From Gemmatimonadota bacterium (lineage in GTDB: Bacteria > Gemmatimonadota > Gemmatimonadetes > Longimicrobiales > Gaopeijiaceae): a DNA stretch of 9,360 nucleotides. Shown piece after piece: positions 1-4,775 of this stretch; the first letter of the stretch is position 1; every line of letters starts with the position of its first letter. A program made the position numbers and the translations under genes. The stretch covers positions 1 through 9,360 of the forward strand of contig SKVI01000319.1 in the NCBI GenBank assembly GCA_007129525.1, read 5' to 3'. Below the pieces are notes generated by a model. The model was not told the origin of the DNA and made no database searches. It saw nothing but the letters and a program-made list of their open reading frames with translations.

Positions 1-13
1 CCTCGCCCGCCAG

Positions 14-844
14 TCAATCCGCCCCGGCAGCCTCATCTGGACCGCTGAACTTCCCGCCGACGCTCTCGCCTCCATCCACCACCAGGTGCGCTCCACTGAT
101 GTGCGCCCCCGCCGGCGAGGCCAGGAAGAGGACGGCCCGGGCCACGTCGGCCGGCTTCGCCAGTCGTCCCAGGGGCACCCCGGCCTCGAACTCCTCCAGC
201 CGTCCCACCGACTCCACCAGGCGTCGGGCTCCCTCGGTCCCCTCCACGAGCCCTGGCGCCACCGCGTTCACCCGGATCCCGTGGCGGCCCCACTCGGCAG
301 CCAGGCTCCGGGTCAGGTTCAGCACCCCCGCCTTCGCCGCCCCCGAGTGGCTCATGAAGGCGGCTCCGGTCTCCACGTAGGTGGTGGTGATGTTCACCAC
401 CGCCCCGTCGCCTGAATCCCGAAGGGGCTCAAAGGCGGACCGGCACACGTGAAAGGTGCCGTCCAGGACAATCTCCACCACTGCTCGCCACCCGCCCACC
501 GAAAGCTCCTCCGCCCGGGCCAGGAAGTTCCCGGCGGCGTTGTTCACTACGATGTGGAGCCCCCCCAGCTCAGCCGCCGCCTCGCGGACCACGGCTTCGA
601 CCCGCTCCGGCTCCCGGACGTCCATGGGCCGGACCAGAGCGGTACGGCCCAGGGCACGGATTTCCTCCGCCGCCGGCTCCAGGTGGTCCCGGCTCCGGCT
701 GGCCAGAATCAGGTCCGCGCCGTGGGCGGCCAGCCAGAGTGAGATGGCGCGGCCGATGCCGGTGCCCCCACCGGTGACCAGCGCCACCCGACCCTCCAGG
801 AGGTCGGGGCGAAAGGGCGAGCTGCGGGGCTCATCCCCTCCCAT
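14..844 (-). CDS. Short-chain dehydrogenase, 2,4-dienoyl-CoA reductase type
   Basis: This 276-residue, single-domain Rossmann oxidoreductase belongs to the classical SDR superfamily. The nucleotide-binding TGGGTGIG is at 24-31, an ASRSR stretch at 48-52 fits NADPH preference, and NNAAGNF is at 101-107. The usual catalytic YxxxK is absent: SxxxK occurs instead (S167, K171), with Y156 fifteen residues before the lysine. This is the spacing of Y199, S210 and K214 in human mitochondrial 2,4-dienoyl-CoA reductase, and the surrounding ITTTYVETG, AKAG and SLAAEWG-x-x-GIRVN blocks also match that family. The likely reaction is NADPH-dependent reduction of 2,4-dienoyl-CoA during beta-oxidation of unsaturated fatty acids; Bacillus FadH is of this SDR type, unlike the flavoprotein FadH of E. 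coli. A related enoyl-CoA reductase role remains possible. A strong AGGGAGGAG precedes the ATG by five bases. The stop is at 16-14, and the remaining 13 bases show nothing. Confidence 0.88.
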   Translation of the reverse strand: MGGDEPRSSPFRPDLLEGRVALVTGGGTGIGRAISLWLAAHGADLILASRSRDHLEPAAEEIRALGRTALVRPMDVREPERVEAVVREAAAELGGLHIVVNNAAGNFLARAEELSVGGWRAVVEIVLDGTFHVCRSAFEPLRDSGDGAVVNITTTYVETGAAFMSHSGAAKAGVLNLTRSLAAEWGRHGIRVNAVAPGLVEGTEGARRLVESVGRLEEFEAGVPLGRLAKPADVARAVLFLASPAGAHISGAHLVVDGGESVGGKFSGPDEAAGAD

Positions 845-1143
845 CAGCGCTCCTCCCTGAGCCAGGCGTCGAAGATCTGTCCCACGCGGATCATGGCCTC
901 ACGGGCCTCCTCCACCTGGCGGGCCCGCACCGCCGCCCGGGCTTCGTCCACCGCTTCCTGCACCCTGGGGGCGATCTTCCGGTGCACCAGGTTGGCCTGC
1001 TGCTGGTCGAACTCCTCCACCGCTTCCAGGGCCTCGGTCCAGTCCTGGTCCGTGCCGGGCGGATTCCGTCGGATGCCCTCCAGGGTCAGGAGCACCTGGC
1101 TCAGGAGGGGAGGAAGGTCGGGAGAGAGGGGGTTCTCGCTCAT
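844..1143 (-). CDS. Small hypothetical helical protein in the molybdenum cofactor operon
   Basis: I do not recognise this 99-residue protein. It begins MSENPLSPDLPPLLSQVLLTLEG, then has a polar turn (RRNPPGTDQDW, 25-35). From about 35 to 99 it is rich in Ala, Glu, Arg and Gln with hydrophobic residues at helix-like spacing, for example ALEAVEEFDQQQANLVHRKI and VEEAREAMIRVGQIFDAWL. This suggests two or three amphipathic helices or a short coiled coil. There is no cysteine, signal peptide, membrane segment or known catalytic motif. The ATG has GGAG five bases upstream. It starts 30 bases after moeA and its stop overlaps the next ATG by one base (TGATG), so it is co-translated with the reductase gene. 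The ribosome site and tight packing support a real gene. A role with molybdenum enzymes or with the reductase can only be guessed from position. Confidence 0.75.
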   Translation of the reverse strand: MSENPLSPDLPPLLSQVLLTLEGIRRNPPGTDQDWTEALEAVEEFDQQQANLVHRKIAPRVQEAVDEARAAVRARQVEEAREAMIRVGQIFDAWLREER

Positions 1144-1173
1144 GGTGACTCCAGTGGAATCGGGGTTCCGGGT

Positions 1174-2424
1174 TCAGAGGGGAAAGACATCGACACGGGC
1201 CCCGGCCGGCAACTCGTCCAGGCCCTCGGGAAGCACGCACCACGCATGGGCCGACAGGAAAGGACTCAGGCGAAAGGACTTCTGGTCCGGCAGAACCCGG
1301 ACCGCCGGCCCACCTTCCTCCGTCTCGACCATCTCCACGGCCCGGAAGTAGCGGAGATGAGGCCGCTTCCCCACCGCCTCGGCCAGGGGTAGACGCCAGG
1401 GCGTCTCCGGGGGCTGCCTCCGGAGGGCACGAATGAAGGGCCGCACGAAGAAGCGAAACCCCGCGGCCACCGAAATGGGATTGCCCGGCAGTCCAAAGAA
1501 GAGGGCGCCGCCGGGCAGGACCGCGGCCAGGACGGGCTTCCCGGGCCGGATGGCGGCCTTGTGAAAAAGCGTGCGAGCACCGGCCTTCTCCACCGCCGCC
1601 GGAATGAAGTCGTGACGGCCCATGGACACGGCCCCCGTGCTCACCACCACGTCCACGCCCTGGCTCGTGACCTCGTCCAGGGCCTCCAGGAAGAGAGCCT
1701 CCCGGTCGCCCATGGTCCGGTTGGCCAGAACCGAGAGCTCCAGCTCGGCCAGGGCCCGGCCAAGGAAGGGACCGTTGGAGTTGCGGATCTCGCCCGGCGC
1801 CAGCTCCCGGTCCGGATCGCTGACCAACTCGGCGCCGGTGGCGAACACCGCCGCCCGGGGTGCTCGGAAGACCGGCACCCTACCCACACCCAGGGCCGCC
1901 AGGGCCGCTACCTCAGGCGGTCCGAGCCGACACCCCGGCGAGACCACCGGATCGCCCACGTCAAAGTCCCTGCCGGCCGCCCGGATGTTCTGGCCCGGCT
2001 CCACCGGCACCCTCACCCGGATGGCTGCAGGGTGGTCGTCGCCCTCCTCCTCCACCTCCACGTCCTCCACCCGCACCACCGTGTCGAAGCCCGGGGGGAC
2101 GGGCGCGCCGGTCATGATCTCCACCGCCAGCCCCCGGTCCGTCTCTCCTTCGGCGGCGGCACCCGCCTCCAGGGGTTCGCCTCCCCCGTCGCCGGCGGCC
2201 ACGCTGGCCAGCACCCGCCAACGGCTGTCGGCCGGCAGCTCGCGTCCCTCGGTGTCCAGGGCGAACCCGTCCATGGCTGAGTTGGCGAAGGGTGGCAGGG
2301 CGGTGGGACTCTCCACCGGACCGGCCAGGTACTTCCCTCCGGCTTGCTCCAGGGACACGGTCTCGGTTTCCAGGTGTCGGGCCTGGTCCAGGATCAGCCT
2401 CAACGCCTCTTCGTAGGGGGTCAT
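1174..2424 (-). CDS. moeA: Molybdopterin molybdenumtransferase MoeA
   Basis: From ATG 2424 the protein has 416 residues; E. coli MoeA has 411. MoeA inserts molybdate into adenylylated molybdopterin, giving active molybdenum cofactor. Motifs in order, counted from this start: MTPYEEALRLIL at 1-12, LPPFANSAMDGFALD at 43-57, IMTGAPVPPGFDTVVRVED at 103-121, GQNIRAAGRDFDVGD at 144-158, GEIRNSNGPFL at 211-221, VVVSTGAVSMGRHDFI at 259-274, IRPGKPVLAAVLPGGALFFG at 292-311 and LPGNPISVAAGF at 312-323, then the C-terminal domain IV. The STGAVSMG form replaces the SGGVSVG form of E. coli and also occurs in other MoeA proteins. A Gly/Glu-rich loop of a few extra residues precedes the IMTGA motif. An in-frame GTG at 2478 would add 18 residues with no family resemblance. 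I prefer 2424 because MoeA proteins normally begin with this helix, although its ribosome site is displaced by a 17-bp duplication. mobA-mobB ends 60 bases upstream. Confidence 0.95.
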   Translation of the reverse strand: MTPYEEALRLILDQARHLETETVSLEQAGGKYLAGPVESPTALPPFANSAMDGFALDTEGRELPADSRWRVLASVAAGDGGGEPLEAGAAAEGETDRGLAVEIMTGAPVPPGFDTVVRVEDVEVEEEGDDHPAAIRVRVPVEPGQNIRAAGRDFDVGDPVVSPGCRLGPPEVAALAALGVGRVPVFRAPRAAVFATGAELVSDPDRELAPGEIRNSNGPFLGRALAELELSVLANRTMGDREALFLEALDEVTSQGVDVVVSTGAVSMGRHDFIPAAVEKAGARTLFHKAAIRPGKPVLAAVLPGGALFFGLPGNPISVAAGFRFFVRPFIRALRRQPPETPWRLPLAEAVGKRPHLRYFRAVEMVETEEGGPAVRVLPDQKSFRLSPFLSAHAWCVLPEGLDELPAGARVDVFPL

Positions 2425-2444
2425 GGGTCGTAGGGGGTCATGGG
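2411..2444. repeat. Perfect 17-bp tandem duplication spanning the moeA start codon
   Basis: TCGTAGGGGGTCATGGG occurs twice in a row on the plus strand, at 2411-2427 and 2428-2444, with no mismatch. On the minus strand each copy contains ATGACCCCCTACGA, the moeA start and first codons. Seventeen is not a multiple of three, so the upstream copy is out of frame with moeA. The perfect identity suggests a recent slippage event, or possibly an assembly error. Confidence 0.9.
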
Positions 2445-2448
2445 ACTG

Positions 2449-2455
2449 CCTCTCC
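2449..2455 (-). promoter_or_regulatory. Shine-Dalgarno-like site upstream of the duplicated moeA start
   Basis: GGAGAGG on the minus strand lies seven bases before the ATG at 2441-2439, a good spacing. That ATG is the extra copy made by the 17-bp duplication and opens only a six-codon frame (MTPYDP) that stops at TGA 2423-2421. The in-frame moeA ATG at 2424-2422 overlaps that stop and is 24 bases from this site. Re-initiation at ATGA is therefore a plausible route. Confidence 0.5.
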
Positions 2456-2484
2456 GCCGTTCGGGAAACGCTCCTCACTCCACG

Positions 2485-3666
2485 TCACCGGAGTACCTTC
2501 TCCTCCACCAGGTCAGCCAGCCGTGCCGCAAGCGACGCGTCGTCCAGATCCAGCACCAGCACCGGAGCCTCCATCTCCGGCTGGTCGGTCACCACCGCAA
2601 CCACCGTCTCCGACCCGGGCTCACCGGACCGGAAGAAGGGCTCGGGGTGCCGGGCGCCGCGGAAGACCTCCACCTTGGGTAGCGACGAGCCTTTGAAGCC
2701 CTCCACCACCACCAGCTCCGCCCTCGAGACGTACGCCTCCAGGAGATCCTCCACCCCGGGCTCCTCCCCTCCCTTCCACGAGCCCATGAGGGCGAATCCC
2801 TCGGGACCGGTGAGAAGAACGGGATCGGCGTCTCCTTCGTGGCGGAGCCGCCACGAGTCGGTTCCCGGCGTGTCGAGCCGGAAGCCGTGGCCGTGCTTCA
2901 CCGCCGCCACCCGGTGGCCCCTGCGACGGAGTTCCGCCACGAGCCCCACCGAAACCCCGGTCTTTCCGGAGTCCTTGTAGCCCACCACGCAGAGAGCCGG
3001 AGGGAGGCGCGTGGAGCCCGACTCCGGATCCGGCTCCCCTTCGAGCTCAGCCAGCGCCTCTGGTGTATTGGCACTCCGGAGAGCCCAACCGGGGTTCACT
3101 CCGGGGCCCAACCGAGCCCACGGGATGGAATAGGCATCCACCGCGTCCAGGAGCCCGTGAAGGGACCGATCCGGGCCCCGGAGTCGTGCTTCCACCTCCG
3201 GCAGGCAGGCAAGGCCGTACCAGGCACACAGGGGCTCGAAACGAACGTTCTCACCCGCGGGAGCCGCCGCCGCCCGACCACAGGTGGCGCCCACCCAGGC
3301 CACGGCTCGCACCAGCGTCGGGCCCACCAGGGGCATATCGCACCCCAGGAGGAGGACGCCGGCCTCCCCATCGTCGCCTCCAGCCGCGTCGCCCACCTCG
3401 TCCCGGAGCTCCACCAACGCCGCGTGCAGCCCCCCCAGGGGGCCCAGCCCGGGGACCCGGTCCGGGATCAGGGTAACCTGTGGATCGGGTTCCAACCCGT
3501 CCACCCGGCCCGCCACCACCACCCGGCTGCAGACCTCGCCCAGGACCCGGGCCGCCCGCCGGACCAGGGGCTCTCCGCGGAACCGGGCCAGGGCCTTGGG
3601 CGAGCCGAAGCGCCGACTCTCGCCGCCTGCCAGGACTGCCCCCAGAAGGATTCCGGTTCGGCTCAC
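2485..3666 (-). CDS. mobA: MobA-MobB fusion: molybdenum cofactor guanylyltransferase plus GTP-binding partner
   Basis: One 393-residue chain carries two cofactor proteins. Residues about 5-207 are MobA, which attaches GMP from GTP to Mo-molybdopterin. Its nucleotide-binding signature LAGGESRRFGSPKAL is at 12-26, GPLGGLHAAL at 75-84, and the metal-binding GCDMPLV at 108-114; it ends with SANTPEAL at 198-205, a variant of the usual NTPEDL ending. After a polar linker (about 208-222), residues 223-393 are MobB: P-loop GYKDSGKTG at 229-237, KHGHGFRLDTPGTDSWR at 257-273 and VVEGFKGSSLPKVEVFR at 320-336. An acidic Gly-rich loop (about 89-102) is a small insertion in MobA. Separate mobA and mobB genes are common and fusions are known in several phyla. 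The GTG start overlaps the fdhD stop and has GAGGA seven bases upstream; moeA follows closely. Confidence 0.93.
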   Translation of the reverse strand: MSRTGILLGAVLAGGESRRFGSPKALARFRGEPLVRRAARVLGEVCSRVVVAGRVDGLEPDPQVTLIPDRVPGLGPLGGLHAALVELRDEVGDAAGGDDGEAGVLLLGCDMPLVGPTLVRAVAWVGATCGRAAAAPAGENVRFEPLCAWYGLACLPEVEARLRGPDRSLHGLLDAVDAYSIPWARLGPGVNPGWALRSANTPEALAELEGEPDPESGSTRLPPALCVVGYKDSGKTGVSVGLVAELRRRGHRVAAVKHGHGFRLDTPGTDSWRLRHEGDADPVLLTGPEGFALMGSWKGGEEPGVEDLLEAYVSRAELVVVEGFKGSSLPKVEVFRGARHPEPFFRSGEPGSETVVAVVTDQPEMEAPVLVLDLDDASLAARLADLVEEKVLR

Positions 3667-4532
3667 GCCGCGTCCTCGGCGCCTTCCACCCGCCCGCCTC
3701 CGGCATAGACGTTGAATCCGTCGTCACGGAGGAATCCCACCAGGGTCATGCCGAACTCCCGGGCCAGATCCACCGCCAGGCTCGACGGCGCACCCACGGC
3801 CGCCACCCCGGGGACTCCAGCGGTGAGGGCCTTCTGCAGGATCTCGAAGGAAGTCCGCCCGCTCACCATCAGGAGAGTACCATCAGCCGGAATTCCGCCT
3901 TCCAGGAGCTGGTGGCCCACCACCTTGTCCACCGCGTTGTGGCGTCCGACGTCCTCCCTGAGGCTCACGAAACTCCCGTCTGGACGGACCAGGGCGGCGG
4001 CGTGGATGCCTCCGGTACGCTGGAAGACGCCCTGGCCCTCCCGCAGGGCAGCCGGAAGACCCTTCAGCATGCCAGGGGCCCAGACGGGTCCCGATCCCTC
4101 GGGGAACACCGGACATCCCCGGACCTCCACCGCCTCCAGCGAGGCCTTTCCGCACACGCCGCATGACGAAGTGGTATAGAAGTTCCGGTCCAGGAGAGCC
4201 TGATCGAAGGTGACCCCCGGCCGAAGGGCCACCGAGACCACGTTGTACTCCTGGGTCTCGGGCCCCGTGCAGTAGGTGATGGTGCGAATGTCACGGCGCC
4301 GGCCGATGAGCCCTTCCGAGAAGAGGAATCCCGCAGCCAGCTCGAAGTCGTCGCCCGGTGTGCGCATGGTGATCGCCACCTGGTGGGTCTCGGTGCGCCC
4401 GTTCGGCTCCACCACCTCGAGGCGGATCTCCATGGGCTCTTCAACGGTGACCCGATCCCTCAGGGTACGGTGCTCCCGCCCCCGGCGACGCTCCACCTCC
4501 ACCGCCGTGGAACCCCTGCGGGGGGCAATCAC
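3663..4532 (-). CDS. fdhD: Formate dehydrogenase accessory sulfurtransferase FdhD
   Basis: From the preferred GTG start the protein has 289 residues; E. coli FdhD has 277. FdhD takes sulfur from a cysteine desulfurase and passes it to the molybdenum bis-guanine dinucleotide cofactor before insertion into formate dehydrogenase. The key cysteine pair is in SSCGVCGKASL, at C124 and C127, equivalent to C121 and C124 in E. coli. Other family stretches are VEEPMEIRLEV near the N-terminus, GDDFELAAGFLFSEGLI, GGIHAAAL, REDVGRHNAVDKVVG and VSGRTSFEILQKALTAG. No signal peptide or membrane segment is seen. The frame stays open upstream to a TTG at 4586 and a GTG at 4550, but conserved sequence begins well after 4532 and that start has the best ribosome site. 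The stop overlaps the mobA-mobB GTG start (GTGA). Its presence implies that the cell makes a molybdenum or tungsten formate dehydrogenase encoded elsewhere. Confidence 0.95.
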   Translation of the reverse strand: MIAPRRGSTAVEVERRRGREHRTLRDRVTVEEPMEIRLEVVEPNGRTETHQVAITMRTPGDDFELAAGFLFSEGLIGRRRDIRTITYCTGPETQEYNVVSVALRPGVTFDQALLDRNFYTTSSCGVCGKASLEAVEVRGCPVFPEGSGPVWAPGMLKGLPAALREGQGVFQRTGGIHAAALVRPDGSFVSLREDVGRHNAVDKVVGHQLLEGGIPADGTLLMVSGRTSFEILQKALTAGVPGVAAVGAPSSLAVDLAREFGMTLVGFLRDDGFNVYAGGGRVEGAEDAA

Positions 4533-4612
4533 GGGGTCCTCCTGAGCCACGGTGCCTTCCCGGACATCCCTGGGTGTCGGTGGCAATCCAGGTCCTGCAG
4601 TCGAGTCGCCAT
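4529..4612 (-). CDS. Possible 27-codon leader ORF overlapping the fdhD start
   Basis: An ATG at 4612-4610 is preceded by a purine-rich Shine-Dalgarno tract, GGAGGGGAAGG (4628-4618), five bases away. The reading frame encodes MATRLQDLDCHRHPGMSGKA then PWLRRTP and ends at TGA 4531-4529. That stop overlaps the preferred fdhD GTG start (4532-4530) as GTGA, the same coupling seen at the fdhD/mobA junction. The peptide resembles no family I know, has no signal sequence, and shows no run of regulatory codons. It could be a translated upstream ORF that feeds ribosomes to fdhD, or a chance frame in GC-rich DNA. Codon-level conservation or ribosome profiling would decide. Confidence 0.3.
   Translation of the reverse strand: MATRLQDLDCHRHPGMSGKAPWLRRTP
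4538..4543 (-). promoter_or_regulatory. Shine-Dalgarno sequence deciding the fdhD start
   Basis: AGGAGG lies on the minus strand, five bases before GTG 4532-4530. It is the best ribosome binding site among the candidate fdhD starts. The in-frame GTG at 4550 has GGGAAGG four bases upstream and is a second choice. The TTG at 4586 has no good site. Confidence 0.6.
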
Positions 4613-4721
4613 GGGTGCCTTCCCCTCCGGTAGAACCTCCGTCAGACGGTGCTTGAAGCCCTCTCCTGAAGGCTACTCCCCTCCCGGCGCCCGGGTCCGT
4701 GGCCGCCCGGCGGGATCGCGC

Positions 4722-4775
4722 CTCCCTGTGGAGCCGGTACTCCCTGTGGGACCGCTACCTCCGGTGGGACCGCTA
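4722..4775. repeat. Three imperfect 18-bp tandem repeats at the end of ftsK
   Basis: Read on the minus strand, the units are TAGCGGTCCCACCGGAGG (4775-4758), TAGCGGTCCCACAGGGAG (4757-4740) and TACCGGCTCCACAGGGAG (4739-4722). Neighbouring units differ at 3 of 18 positions. The first unit begins with the ftsK stop codon. Because the period is a multiple of three, the second unit carries another in-frame TAG, giving a double stop. Units one and two can form small hairpins (CGGT-CCC-ACCG and TCCC-ACA-GGGA). Function is unknown; replication slippage is a sufficient origin. Confidence 0.75.

Noticed and set aside
1561..2280. Long plus-strand frames opposite moeA
   Set aside because: They are low-complexity Arg/Pro/His-rich shadows of a well-conserved moeA frame.
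2425..2478. Extending moeA to the GTG at 2478
   Set aside because: The 18 added residues do not look like MoeA and are partly made by the 17-bp duplication. It remains possible if the duplication forced use of this start.
4533..4586. Extending fdhD to the TTG at 4586
   Set aside because: The added residues show no family resemblance and the TTG lacks a good ribosome site, while the GTG at 4532 has AGGAGG five bases away. It cannot be fully excluded.
4630..4660. A weak promoter-like pair (TTCAAG and TTCTAC, 16 bases apart) upstream of fdhD
   Set aside because: The downstream hexamer is too far from TATAAT and the match is at chance level.
4683..4695. GC-rich inverted repeat CCCGG-CGC-CCGGG after ftsK as a terminator
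   Set aside because: The stem has only five pairs and no T tract follows in the transcribed direction. Such short palindromes are common in DNA this GC-rich.
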